64,000 nucleotides of DNA from Klebsiella oxytoca (GCF_009707385.1 NZ_CP046115.1:744001-808000); one strand, 5' to 3'. Positions 1 to 8,200 are shown, numbered from the stretch's first letter. Made by a program: numbers and translations. Notes: a model not told the origin generated them from the letters alone.

Positions 1-2
1 CG

Positions 3-158
3 GGTTCGAAGCTGTATGAAAGCGCCCAGGCCCAGGTGGAAGAGGCCTATCGTCAGATCGAAGCCCAATTTACCGTTGAAAAAATGCGCCAGCTTACCGC
101 GCTGCTGGAGGAGTTTATCGCCCTGGGCAATGGAACGCGGGGCGAGGAAGAGGAGTAG
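3..158 (+). CDS. C-terminal fragment of a probable MarR-family regulator
   Basis: The window opens inside this gene: 51 codons are readable before the TAG stop at 156-158. The peptide is one amphipathic helix rich in Glu and Gln (LYESAQAQVEEAYRQ, then VEKMRQLTALLEEF) ending in an acidic EEEE tail. A long helix after the winged-helix domain, ending in a Leu-rich dimer segment, is typical of MarR C-termini, and the word order resembles them. The DNA-binding domain lies outside the window, so the family is an inference. No terminator follows; the REP-like array begins about 60 bases downstream. Confidence 0.45.
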   Translation, partial: GSKLYESAQAQVEEAYRQIEAQFTVEKMRQLTALLEEFIALGNGTRGEEEE

Positions 159-221
159 TACGTTATCCGCGCGAAAAATATCCCGGAGGCGGTGCTGGCG
201 CACCTGTTCGGGCTGGGCCCC

Positions 222-373
222 CCCCGGTCGCGCTGTGCTTACCGGGGCTACGGGCTGTCCCCCCGGTCGCGCTGTGCTTACCGGGGCTACGGGCTGTCCC
301 CCCGGTCGCGCTGCGCTTACCGGGGCTACGGGCTGTCCCCCCGGTCGCGCTGCGCTTACCGGGGCTACGGGTC
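222..373. repeat. Four tandem 39-bp REP-like repeats
   Basis: The core GGTCGCGCTG recurs at 226, 265, 304 and 343, an exact 39-base period, each followed by GCTTACCGGGGCTACGG. Copies differ only at one T/C position (GCTGTGC or GCTGCGC) and in the last unit, where the spacing sequence changes. The unit contains CCCCGG and CCGGGG arms and a GCTACGGG tail, as in enterobacterial REP elements. 39 is a multiple of three, so the array reads open in several frames. Confidence 0.85.
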
Positions 374-382
374 GGTGCCATC

Positions 383-419
383 CCGTAGCCCGGATAAGGC
401 GCCAGCCGCAATCCGGGGG
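383..419. repeat. REP-like palindrome beside gene end
   Basis: GTAGCCCGGATAAGGCG and the following GCAATCCGGGGGC form the two arms of a REP-type hairpin, CCCGGAT against ATCCGGG. It lies between the 39-bp array and the stop codon of the leftward PLP-enzyme gene, where REP elements usually occur. Confidence 0.7.
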
Positions 420-426
420 CAGTTCT

Positions 427-1641
427 TCAGAACAGAGTATCCAGCTCTTCCAGCACGTTATACTGGTCATCTACCAGCAGCAGCGTTTTCCATTTATCAA
501 ACGTCAGGCACGGGTGCGAGGTGCCAAACACCAGAATATCGCCGACCTGCACGTCGCTGCCAGGTTCGAGGCGCAGCATACAGTGCTGATCCATAATCCC
601 CACGCTCTCGATCCCCTCTGCGGAGAGCTGCGCGCCGTGGCGATACCGGGCGATGGGCTGCGGCAACCCGGCATCGAAGGCGCAGTCGCGCTTGCCGAAG
701 TTAACCACCGCGCGATCTTCTTCCGGCACCGACTGGACCATCGCCATCAGCTCCAGCGCCGAGGTTAAATCACCGCCTAGATCGCAGGCGATCGGATCGC
801 GGGCCACCAGCGCTTTTTGCGCGATATCGTATATGCCCCGATCGTGGGTAATATAGCAGCCGGGGCGGATAACGATTCGGCAGCGCGCCGGTTTCTGTGC
901 CGCCAGCCAGATATTGCATACCACGTCATACCAGACGGTACCCGCGCCGGTGAGGATAAACTCGCCCTCAACCAGCGGCTCCATCCGGCAGGCCAAATCG
1001 GCGGCCTGGCGCAGCAGAGCCTCCACCTGCGGCTGCGGATCGTCGCCGTGCAAAACTCCCTCATACAGCTCAAGGCCGCGCAGTTTCAGGCCCGGAAGTT
1101 CCGCGACGGTATGGGCCAGGGTCAGGGCATCATCCACGCTGCGGCAGCCGCAGCGTCCGCCGCTGACACCCAGCTCAATCAGCACGTCCAGCGTTTGCTG
1201 CCTTTCGCTGAAAAAGGCTGACAGCGCGCGTGCATTGGCGAGGCTATCGATGCAGCAGATAAAATCGGCTTTGCGATAGTGCGCTTTCAGGCGCGATATT
1301 GCCTGCATATTGGCCCTGCCGACCAGCTGATTAACCATTAACACCCGTTCAACGCCGCTGGCCATCGCCGCGCTGGCCTGCCAGGCGCTGCCCACGCCGA
1401 TCCCCCATGCGCCCTCCCGTATCTGCGCCTGAAAAATCCACGGCGTCATCGTTGTTTTACCGTGCGGCGCCAGCGACACGCCGTGCGCGTCGGCATAGCG
1501 CTGCATCCAGGCGATGTTATTTTCCAGCGCCGTTTTTTTCAGCAGCGCGGCGGGGAGGCAGACGTCCTCCGCCAGCAGATTTGCCGGTGCCGACATGACG
1601 GCGGCTTTATGAGGAATAAGCGTAGATGAATGGTATTTCAT
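427..1641 (-). CDS. PLP-dependent deaminase/dehydratase, D-serine dehydratase-like fold
   Basis: 404-residue fold-type III PLP enzyme related to D-threonine aldolase and eukaryotic-type D-serine dehydratase, often annotated 'amino acid deaminase'. The probable Schiff-base lysine is Lys62 in LAPHGKT, the equivalent of the RPHGKT motif. An alanine-racemase N-terminal barrel spans about 25-250, and the C-terminal metal-site region has DQHC and TSHPCLTF motifs. It is transcribed away from the deacylase operon, with a shared 201-bp intergenic region. The ATG follows AAGGAT. The family includes a Pseudomonas D-glucosaminate dehydratase (from memory), so beside dgoK/dgoA I infer a 2-amino sugar acid substrate. 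D-threonine or D-serine deamination remains possible. Confidence 0.75.
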   Translation of the reverse strand: MKYHSSTLIPHKAAVMSAPANLLAEDVCLPAALLKKTALENNIAWMQRYADAHGVSLAPHGKTTMTPWIFQAQIREGAWGIGVGSAWQASAAMASGVERVLMVNQLVGRANMQAISRLKAHYRKADFICCIDSLANARALSAFFSERQQTLDVLIELGVSGGRCGCRSVDDALTLAHTVAELPGLKLRGLELYEGVLHGDDPQPQVEALLRQAADLACRMEPLVEGEFILTGAGTVWYDVVCNIWLAAQKPARCRIVIRPGCYITHDRGIYDIAQKALVARDPIACDLGGDLTSALELMAMVQSVPEEDRAVVNFGKRDCAFDAGLPQPIARYRHGAQLSAEGIESVGIMDQHCMLRLEPGSDVQVGDILVFGTSHPCLTFDKWKTLLLVDDQYNVLEELDTLF

Positions 1642-1693
1642 AACATAATCCTTTTGGGTTTTTATGATCGAATTTAAGCTGGTATCAATTTTA

Positions 1694-1756
1694 ATATTTT
1701 GAAAAATATAATTTTTATATGTTATTCATGTATTTTTTGAATAAAAGTATCAAAAA
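1694..1756. promoter_or_regulatory. AT-rich palindromes in divergent promoter region
   Basis: The 201-bp region between the divergent PLP-enzyme gene and deacylase operon is strikingly AT-rich against GC-rich neighbours. It has a perfect 16-base palindrome at 1694-1709 (ATATTTT-GA-AAAATAT) and a spaced repeat at 1734-1756 (TTTTTGA, 9 bases, TCAAAAA). Two palindromes between divergent genes are what operators of a shared regulator look like; the MurR/RpiR protein at 6731-7594 is the natural candidate. In AT-rich DNA such repeats can also arise by chance. Confidence 0.35.
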
Positions 1757-1842
1757 TAGATCTGGTTTTTGCGTAGTTTTCCACTGTTTTTATGCCTTGT
1801 AAATGGTTAACTTGTCGGCAGAGTTGAAAGGGAGTAAATGCG

Positions 1843-3282
1843 ATGAAAGTTAACTGGCTTTTCAAAAACGTCACGGTCATTGACGGCAGCGGAGGACCGC
1901 AGTTTCGCGGCGACGTGGCGGTGAAAGGCGATCGGATTGTTGATATAGCCCCGGCGTTGAACCTGGAGGCAGAACAGGTGATTGACGGGCAGGGGCGCGT
2001 GCTGGCCCCCGGATTTATCGATGTGCATACCCATGACGATATTAACGTCATTCGCATGCCGGAATATTTGCCCAAGCTGAGCCAGGGGGTGACAACGGTG
2101 ATTGTCGGCAACTGCGGGATCAGCGCGGCGACGGCGACAATGCGCGGCGAGGTGCCGGACCCGATGAACCTGCTGGGCGAGGCGGAGCACTTTGTTTACC
2201 CCACCGTTGAAGCGTACGCCCATGCGGTGGAGGCGGCGAAGCCGTCATTAAACGTCGGCACGCTGATTGGCCATACCGCGCTGCGCAATAATCATATGGA
2301 CGATCTGTTCCGCCCGGCGACGGAAACCGAGATCGCCGGGATGCGGATACAGCTGCGCGACGCGCTGCGTCAGGGGGCGCTCGGCCTGAGCAGCGGGCTG
2401 GCCTACGCCAGCGCGTTTCAGTCCACCACCGAAGAGGTGATGGCGCTGGCCGAAGAGTTAACAGCGGAGCAGGGAGTTTACACCACCCATCTGCGCTCGG
2501 AGTTTGAGCCGATTCTGGAGGCGCTGGATGAGGCGTTCCGCATTGGTCGTCACGGCAAGGTTCCGGTGGTGGTTTCGCACCATAAGTGCGCCGGAGCGAA
2601 AAACTGGGGCCGCACCAGCGAGACGCTGGCTTTTATCGATAAGATGCGCCAGCGCCAGGAGATTGCCTGCGACTGCTATCCCTATTCCGCCAGCTCCTCG
2701 ACGCTGGATATGAAGCAGGTCACCGATGAGTTCGATATCGTCATCACCTGGTCGGAAGCGCAGCCGGAGCAGGCAGGGAAAACCCTGAAACAGATTGCCG
2801 AAGCGTGGCAGGTTAGCCTGCACGAGGCGGCGGCGCGGCTGATGCCCGCAGGCGCCATCTACTACAACATGGATGAGCAGGACGTGCGGCGGGTACTGGG
2901 TTATCCGGTGACCATGATCGGCTCCGACGGTCTGCCGAACGACCCGATGCCGCATCCGCGGCTGTGGGGCGCCTTTCCGCGGGTGTTGGGCCACTACAGC
3001 CGCGATGAGCAGCTGTTTCCACTGACTACCGCGATCCACAAAATGACCGGGCTGTCGGCGGCGCGCTTCCAGCTGGCGGATCGTGGGCTGGTAAAAGTAG
3101 GCTACTTCGCCGATCTGGTGCTGTTTGATCGACAAACGGTGCGCGATGTTGCCAGCTTCTCCGACCCGAAACAACCGGCGGACGGTATCGAGGCGGTGAT
3201 GGTTAACGGCGTGATGAGCTACGGCAGCGATAAAAAGATTATCGGGCGTGCGGGGCGTTTCCTGCGCCGTCGAATGAACTAA
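1843..3282 (+). CDS. N-acyl-D-amino-acid deacylase (D-aminoacylase family)
   Basis: 479-residue amidohydrolase that removes N-acyl groups from D-amino-acid-like substrates. Metal ligands of the D-aminoacylase family are present: HTHDD (His62/His64), Cys91 in GNCGIS, His216 in THLRSE, His246 or His247 in VSHH, and Asp362 in IGSDGLP. No signal peptide, so cytoplasmic. The ATG at 1843 is preceded by AAGGGAG at 1827-1833, and the 10-bp gap to the ridA-like gene indicates an operon. In this context the likely substrate is an N-acylated amino sugar acid rather than an ordinary acyl-D-amino acid; that is inference. Confidence 0.88.
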   Translation: MKVNWLFKNVTVIDGSGGPQFRGDVAVKGDRIVDIAPALNLEAEQVIDGQGRVLAPGFIDVHTHDDINVIRMPEYLPKLSQGVTTVIVGNCGISAATATMRGEVPDPMNLLGEAEHFVYPTVEAYAHAVEAAKPSLNVGTLIGHTALRNNHMDDLFRPATETEIAGMRIQLRDALRQGALGLSSGLAYASAFQSTTEEVMALAEELTAEQGVYTTHLRSEFEPILEALDEAFRIGRHGKVPVVVSHHKCAGAKNWGRTSETLAFIDKMRQRQEIACDCYPYSASSSTLDMKQVTDEFDIVITWSEAQPEQAGKTLKQIAEAWQVSLHEAAARLMPAGAIYYNMDEQDVRRVLGYPVTMIGSDGLPNDPMPHPRLWGAFPRVLGHYSRDEQLFPLTTAIHKMTGLSAARFQLADRGLVKVGYFADLVLFDRQTVRDVASFSDPKQPADGIEAVMVNGVMSYGSDKKIIGRAGRFLRRRMN

Positions 3283-3292
3283 GGAGTGAAAA

Positions 3293-3685
3293 ATGAGCAT
3301 TAAACGTTATGGCGTTGAAGGCGGCACCGGCACCGGCGGGCAGCATCTGCCGTTCGCCCGGGCGGTAGAGGCGGGCGGCTGGCTGTATGTTTCCGGCCAG
3401 ACGCCGATGAAGGATGGCGAAGTGGTGGAAGGCGGCATCGTCGAGCAGTCGCGTCTGGCGATTCAGAACTGTGTGGATATTATGACCGAAGCGGGTTACA
3501 CCCTGGCCGACGTGGTGCATGTCAAAGTCATCCTTACCGATTCACGTTATTTTCAGTCTTTCAACAAAGTGTTCCGCGAGTTCTTTGGCGACCATCCGCC
3601 AGCCCGTATTTGCTGTGTGGCGGACCTGGTGGTGGATTGCAAAGTTGAAGTGGATGTGACCTGTTATAACGCGGCTCGCGTATAA
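3293..3685 (+). CDS. RidA/YjgF-type enamine/imine deaminase
   Basis: 130-residue Rid-family protein. RidA proteins hydrolyse reactive enamine/imine intermediates released by PLP dehydratases. Arg105 (in PPARICC) and Glu119 (in KVEVDV) match the key catalytic pair of E. coli RidA, and GGTGTGGQHLPF replaces the usual N-terminal strand-turn. SD AAGGAG is close upstream. Its place between a deacylase and a PLP dehydratase partner suggests it speeds release of ammonia and 2-keto acid from the product of the divergent PLP enzyme. Confidence 0.88.
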   Translation: MSIKRYGVEGGTGTGGQHLPFARAVEAGGWLYVSGQTPMKDGEVVEGGIVEQSRLAIQNCVDIMTEAGYTLADVVHVKVILTDSRYFQSFNKVFREFFGDHPPARICCVADLVVDCKVEVDVTCYNAARV

Positions 3686-3719
3686 AAACTTATTAATCAG
3701 AAATATAAACAGGATTTTT

Positions 3720-3743
3720 GAGCGCTGAAATAATTCAGCGCTC
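3720..3743 (+). other. Perfect intercistronic hairpin
   Basis: GAGCGCTGAA at 3720-3729 and TTCAGCGCTC at 3734-3743 form an uninterrupted 10-bp stem with an ATAA loop, in the 103-bp gap between the ridA-like gene and the symporter. No T-run follows, so it is not a standard terminator; it may be an attenuator, an RNase-resistant 3' end or a differential-expression element. Confidence 0.6.
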
Positions 3744-3788
3744 CGTAACCTCTTACCTTTTATAACCCTAACTGGCAGGATGTGAACG

Positions 3789-5276
3789 ATGAATAGTCAT
3801 ATCTTTTTAGTCGGCTTTATTATTTACGCGTTGGCAATGATTTGGCTTGGCTGGTACGTTTCGCGTAATCAAAAAAGCGGTGAAGATTTTTTACTTGGCG
3901 GACGTTCCTTACCGCTATTTCTGACGCTGGGCTCCACCGTCGCGACCATGGTAGGAACCGGTTCGAGCATGGGCGCTGTAGGCTTCGGCTACAGCAACGG
4001 CTGGGCAGGAATGCTCTACGGCGTGGGTGGCGCAATCGGTATTTTGCTGGTGGCATGGCTTTTCGCGCCGGTGCGTAAGCTCCGCTTTATGACCATGAGC
4101 GAAGAGCTTTCTTATTATACTGGCGGTAGTCATTTAATTAAAAATATCGTCGGAATAATGATATTTATTGCCTCTATTGGCTGGCTGGGCGCGCATATTC
4201 TTGGCGGTAGTATGTATTTATCCTGGGCCACGGGGATCAATTTGACGCTGGCAAAGATAATTATCGCTCTGGCGTTCGCTATTTACGTGATTATCGGCGG
4301 TTACGCCGCGGTGGTGTGGACGGATACCATTCAGGCATTAATTCTGTTTTTCGGTTTTATTCTGATGGCCATACTGGCGGTGATTCACGTGGGGGGATGG
4401 GATGCCATCGTACAGGCGATGGATCCTAAAGCGATGAGCCTGTTCGCCGTCGACAAGCTAGGGGTAATACCGGCGCTATCGCTGGCAATGGTCATCGGCG
4501 TCGGCGTGCTGGCGACTCCTTCCTATCGCCAGCGTATTTACTCGGGGAAAGATGTCTCTTCGGTACGTCGCTCGTTTGTTTATACCGGCGTGCTGTATCT
4601 GTTTTTCTCGGTGCTACCGGCGATTATCGGTATGGCGGCATGGACCATGAACCCTAATCTGGAGAACAGTAACTACGCCTTCCTGTTCGCGACCAGTTTC
4701 CTGCCGGCGATACTGGGGCTGGTGGTGCTGATTGCCGGACTTTCCGCCACCATGTCTTCCGCCAGCTCCGATGCGATCGCCGCCGTGGCTATTATGATGC
4801 GGGATGTCTACACCCTTGTTACCGGAAAAATGCCGCCGGCGCATAAGGCGATAACGCTCTCCCGCTGGATGCTGGCGTTCGTTATCGGTCTGGCGATGAT
4901 CTTCGCCCTGACCTCGAACGATATCATCAGCTATATCACCAAAATGATCTCCATGCTGATGTCCGGCCTGTTCGTCTGTTCGATTCTGGGCCGCTTCTGG
5001 CTGCGCTTTAACTGGCAGGGCGCGTTAACCGCCCTGCTGAGCGGCATGCTGGTGTCTATTGTGGTTCTGGTTAAGGCCGACTGGCTGGCTTATTGGGGGA
5101 ACCCGTGTATTCCGTCGGTAGTGGGTAGCTTCGTTTCCGCTGTTTTTGTCACCGTGATGACGCCAGCCAGTAAAATCAGCCGTCAGCAGGCGCTGGAAAT
5201 GATTACCCAGGAGCGGGAAGGGCAGGAGAGTCCGGTCAAAACGGCGGCGGTGCAGACTTCAGGGGAGGCACAATGA
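3789..5276 (+). CDS. Sodium:solute symporter (SSS family)
   Basis: 495-residue inner-membrane protein with about 13 hydrophobic helices and SSS hallmarks: an N-terminal GGRSLPLFL stretch, the unwound helix 1 region VATMVGTGSSMG, and GLSATMSSASSDA in the SSS signature region. Its C-terminal tail from about 465 is hydrophilic. SSS carriers couple Na+ to uptake of sugars, amino acids or organic anions. Its stop overlaps the dgoK start (ATGA), so the two are translationally coupled and the cargo probably feeds the kinase and aldolase: a sugar acid or its N-acyl-amino derivative. Substrate not provable from sequence. Confidence 0.85.
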   Translation: MNSHIFLVGFIIYALAMIWLGWYVSRNQKSGEDFLLGGRSLPLFLTLGSTVATMVGTGSSMGAVGFGYSNGWAGMLYGVGGAIGILLVAWLFAPVRKLRFMTMSEELSYYTGGSHLIKNIVGIMIFIASIGWLGAHILGGSMYLSWATGINLTLAKIIIALAFAIYVIIGGYAAVVWTDTIQALILFFGFILMAILAVIHVGGWDAIVQAMDPKAMSLFAVDKLGVIPALSLAMVIGVGVLATPSYRQRIYSGKDVSSVRRSFVYTGVLYLFFSVLPAIIGMAAWTMNPNLENSNYAFLFATSFLPAILGLVVLIAGLSATMSSASSDAIAAVAIMMRDVYTLVTGKMPPAHKAITLSRWMLAFVIGLAMIFALTSNDIISYITKMISMLMSGLFVCSILGRFWLRFNWQGALTALLSGMLVSIVVLVKADWLAYWGNPCIPSVVGSFVSAVFVTVMTPASKISRQQALEMITQEREGQESPVKTAAVQTSGEAQ

Positions 5277-6145
5277 AGGACTATATCGCCGTCGACTGGG
5301 GCTCTAGCCAGCTGCGCGGCTGGCTGATTCGCAACGGTCATTGCGTCGAAACGAAGCAGCTGCCGCTGGGTATCACTCGCCTGAACGGACGTGCGCCCGC
5401 CGACGTATTTCAGGAACATCTGGCACCCTGGCGCGGCGAGGAGAAGCTGCCGGTGCTGATGGCCGGCATGATCGGCAGCGATGCGGGCTGGCAATCGGTG
5501 CCTTATCTTGCCTGTCCGGCGGCGATTGACGCGCCGGGGCAGCAGCTATGCGCCGTGGCTGAAGGCGTGTGGATCATTCCCGGCCTCAAGGTTGAGCAGG
5601 GCGGAGATTTCAACGTGATGCGCGGCGAAGAGACGCAGCTGCTGGGGGCCTGGCAGCTGGCGCCGACGGAGTGTTACGTGCTGCCGGGCACCCACTGCAA
5701 ATGGGTGCGGATCGAGGACGGTACGGTACGTCATTTTGCTACGACAATGACCGGTGAACTGCACAATTTGCTGATGACGCAATCGCTGCTTGGCAAGGGC
5801 CTGCCGGCCCAGCAGCCGGACGACGCGGCTTTTGCGCTGGGGCTGGAAAAAGGGCTGGCGCATCCGTCGTTAACGAGTGAGTTGTTTGTCGCCAGGGCCG
5901 CCCGAGTGCTGGGGGCGCTGGCGGCGACCTCGGTCAGCGACTATCTCTCCGGGCTGCTGATTGGCGCGGAGGTGGCGGCTATGGGCCAGCGGTACCGCAC
6001 ATCGGCGGTCACGCTGGTTGGCGACCGGGCGCTGAACGCCCGCTATCGCCGGGCCATGATGGCGCATGGCATGACGGTTAACAGCTGCAGCGGCGATGAA
6101 GCGTTACTGAGCGGCATGGCGAGGATTATGTATGGACAACATTAA
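5273..6145 (+). CDS. dgoK: 2-dehydro-3-deoxygalactonokinase
   Basis: 290-residue DgoK-family kinase (E. coli 292) that phosphorylates 2-keto-3-deoxy-D-galactonate at C6. N-terminal phosphate loop DWGSSQLRGWL, GTHCKWV and GELHNLL segments and the C-terminal SGDEALLSGMARI are DgoK-like. It overlaps the symporter by 4 bp and the aldolase by 14 bp, so all three are coupled. No galactonate dehydratase (dgoD) is beside it, which implies that 2-keto-3-deoxygalactonate comes from another reaction, here probably deamination of an amino sugar acid. Confidence 0.9.
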   Translation: MKDYIAVDWGSSQLRGWLIRNGHCVETKQLPLGITRLNGRAPADVFQEHLAPWRGEEKLPVLMAGMIGSDAGWQSVPYLACPAAIDAPGQQLCAVAEGVWIIPGLKVEQGGDFNVMRGEETQLLGAWQLAPTECYVLPGTHCKWVRIEDGTVRHFATTMTGELHNLLMTQSLLGKGLPAQQPDDAAFALGLEKGLAHPSLTSELFVARAARVLGALAATSVSDYLSGLLIGAEVAAMGQRYRTSAVTLVGDRALNARYRRAMMAHGMTVNSCSGDEALLSGMARIMYGQH

Positions 6146-6734
6146 ACTGGTAGCGATCTTACGCGGCATTCGCCCCGCTGAGGCGGCGGAGCATATTGAA
6201 ACGCTGATTAGCGCGGGATTTCGTTATATTGAAATTCCGCTCAATTCGCCGGACTGGCAGCAGAGTATTCCGCAGATGGTCGCCCGCTTTGGCAAGCGGG
6301 CGGCAATTGGCGCGGGAACGGTACTTAAGGTGGAACAGGTCGATTTTCTCGCCGATGCCGGAGCGCAGCTTATCGTGACGCCGAATACTCAGCCAGCGGT
6401 CATTAGCCGGGCTGTGGCGCGCGGCATGCGGGTCTGTGCCGGATGCGCCACGGCCACTGAGGCGTTTAGCGCGCTGGATGCCGGGGCGCAGTGGCTGAAG
6501 ATTTTTCCGTCTTCCGCTTTCGGCCCTGACTACATTCGGGCGCTGAAAGCGGTACTGCCGCCGGAGGTGCCGGTACTGGCGGTTGGCGGCGTGACGCCGG
6601 ATAATCTGGTGAGCTGGGTGCAGGCGGGGTGTGCCGGAGCCGGTCTGGGTAGCGATCTTTATCGTGCCGGGCAGCCGGTGGAGCGTACCCGCCAGCAGGC
6701 AGAGCGGTTTATCGCTGCCGCCCGTCGGGGTTAA
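6132..6734 (+). CDS. dgoA: 2-dehydro-3-deoxy-6-phosphogalactonate aldolase
   Basis: 200-residue class I aldolase of the KDPG/KDPGal family (E. coli DgoA 205). Splits 2-keto-3-deoxy-6-phosphogalactonate to pyruvate and D-glyceraldehyde 3-phosphate. Glu in YIEIPLNSP and the Schiff-base Lys in WLKIFPSS are visible; the phosphate site is AVGGVTPDN. The start lies inside dgoK. Its TAA overlaps the TTA of the convergent regulator by 4 bp, leaving no room for a terminator between them. Confidence 0.93.
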   Translation: MDNIKLVAILRGIRPAEAAEHIETLISAGFRYIEIPLNSPDWQQSIPQMVARFGKRAAIGAGTVLKVEQVDFLADAGAQLIVTPNTQPAVISRAVARGMRVCAGCATATEAFSALDAGAQWLKIFPSSAFGPDYIRALKAVLPPEVPVLAVGGVTPDNLVSWVQAGCAGAGLGSDLYRAGQPVERTRQQAERFIAAARRG

Positions 6735-7594
6735 TCTCCCAGCGGCTGCCGATCGACGCCGCCGCGGTGGCTGTCGAGCGCCAGCTTAATACGGCGTAGT
6801 TTGCCTTTTGCCTCGGTTTTGTTGGCCATCGCCAGCTCGGTGGCCAACACGTCAACCATCGCCAGCATCGCATAGCGTGAAGTGCTTGGCTTAAAGATAT
6901 AGTCGTTTTCCCGCACCAGCAGCGGCAGGACCAGGTCCGCCTGCTCCGCCAGCGGCGTCCCGGGAGGAGTAATCGCAATCACCTTCGCGCCGTACTGCAT
7001 GGCAATGGCCGCGCTTTCGATGATTTCCTGGGTATATCCGCCCAGAGATAGCACGATAACCACATCCTTCGGCGTTACCGCCGAGCTCATCATTCGCACC
7101 AGCAGGCCATCGCTCTGGCTGACGACCGGCAGGCCGAGGCGAAACAGGCGATACTGAATCTCCTGCGCGCAGATGGTAGAACCGCCGCCCATGCCGAGGG
7201 CCAGAATCTGCCGCGCGTCGCTCAGCCAGCTGACCGCGCGCTTCAGCGCTTCAATATCCAGCGCCCGGCGGTTAGTCTCCAGTACGTTGATGATTGACTC
7301 ATAGATCCCCTGCACGCCTTCAAGGTCCGGCACATCGAGGATAAATCGCTGCCCGACCGCCAGGGATTGCGCGAGCTTCATCTTCAGCTCGCGGACATCT
7401 TTGCAGCCCAGCGCGCGGGCAAAGCGGGTAACCGAAGCCTGGCTGGTGTTGGTCAGACGCGCCATCTCTGCGATGGGTAGCTCCGCTGCCGCCGCGACAT
7501 CATCGAGAATAAACTGCGCGATACGCTTTTCGGTCGCCGTCAGTTCAACAAAGCGATCGGTAATGCAGGAAATGATATCGATTGACCAGGACAT
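6731..7594 (-). CDS. MurR/RpiR-family regulator with SIS domain
   Basis: 287-residue regulator. An N-terminal RpiR helix-turn-helix (about 1-80; MARLTNTSQASVTRFARAL) is followed by a SIS sugar-phosphate binding domain (about 125-260; ALGMGGGSTICAQEI, VIVLSLGGYTQEI). RpiR proteins usually sense a phosphosugar of the pathway they control; 2-keto-3-deoxy-6-phosphogalactonate or an amino sugar acid are candidate ligands. It lies convergent to dgoA and is the only regulator in the cluster, so probably controls the divergent promoter at 1642-1842. Confidence 0.88.
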   Translation of the reverse strand: MSWSIDIISCITDRFVELTATEKRIAQFILDDVAAAAELPIAEMARLTNTSQASVTRFARALGCKDVRELKMKLAQSLAVGQRFILDVPDLEGVQGIYESIINVLETNRRALDIEALKRAVSWLSDARQILALGMGGGSTICAQEIQYRLFRLGLPVVSQSDGLLVRMMSSAVTPKDVVIVLSLGGYTQEIIESAAIAMQYGAKVIAITPPGTPLAEQADLVLPLLVRENDYIFKPSTSRYAMLAMVDVLATELAMANKTEAKGKLRRIKLALDSHRGGVDRQPLGD

Positions 7595-7663
7595 ACGGGT
7601 ATCAACGGTAAGTTTTGAATGATACTTTGTACCATATATCGCTGATAAAATCAGCGCTGTCGG

Positions 7664-8200
7664 CTATAGCGCTAACCGCATAGTACAGCGCGTTTCCGGC
7701 GCCAGGCCGTGTTCCGTTTCCAGCTCTCTTTTCGCCGCCAGCCCTGCTGGTAGCGTGAGTTCGTTCAGCATCGAAAATCCGAGGCGCGTGTAAAACGGCG
7801 CGTTCCACGGTACTTCGCGGAAGGTTGTGAGCGTGACTGCCGGATACTTCGCCAGGCGGGCTTCCTCTATCACCTGCTCCAGCATCCTGCGGCCAACCCC
7901 GCGACCCTGCCATGACTGATGGACGGCGATCTCAACGATAAACAGCGCATCATCAAGCGGTTCGGTTAGCAGAAAACCTATCGGTTGGGCGTCGGCCACG
8001 GCCAGCAGGCTGTGGTCCGCCTCAAGGAACAGCCGGTGACGTTCGGGGCTTATTACTTCGCTGTCTGCAAGCCAGGCCAGCGCCGGGATTTGGCGAAACG
8101 CCCGGGCCGCTGAGCGCTCAATAGCGGGCAGGAGGGGAATATCGCTCTCCTGGGTCAGGCGTAATGTCACGGTGGGGGTTATAGTGTTAGTTTTCATCAT
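7664..8200 (-). CDS. GNAT-family N-acetyltransferase
   Basis: 178-residue single-domain GNAT protein. The acetyl-CoA pyrophosphate loop is QSWQGRGVGRRML (motif A, R/Q-x-x-G-x-G), preceded by the LFIVEIAVH strand. The closing strand is NAPFYTRLGF. Acceptor unknown. It diverges from a second acetyltransferase with only 29 bp between start codons. A short CGCTGA/TCAGCG hairpin lies past its stop. Confidence 0.85.
   Translation of the reverse strand: MMKTNTITPTVTLRLTQESDIPLLPAIERSAARAFRQIPALAWLADSEVISPERHRLFLEADHSLLAVADAQPIGFLLTEPLDDALFIVEIAVHQSWQGRGVGRRMLEQVIEEARLAKYPAVTLTTFREVPWNAPFYTRLGFSMLNELTLPAGLAAKRELETEHGLAPETRCTMRLAL

Noticed and set aside
222..373. CRISPR-like array
   Set aside because: Repeats are directly adjacent, with no unique spacers and no cas genes.
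192..596. Open frame coding 13-residue repeats (RSRCAYRGYGLSP)
   Set aside because: It is only the 39-bp REP-like array read in frame; no ribosome site and it runs into the antisense of the PLP enzyme gene.
16..768. 250-residue plus-strand frame at the window start
   Set aside because: The MarR-like tail uses another frame, and the rest is antisense to the PLP enzyme and REP DNA.
7640..7656. CGCTGA/TCAGCG hairpin as terminator of the GNAT gene
   Set aside because: Only a 6-bp stem and no T-run on either strand.
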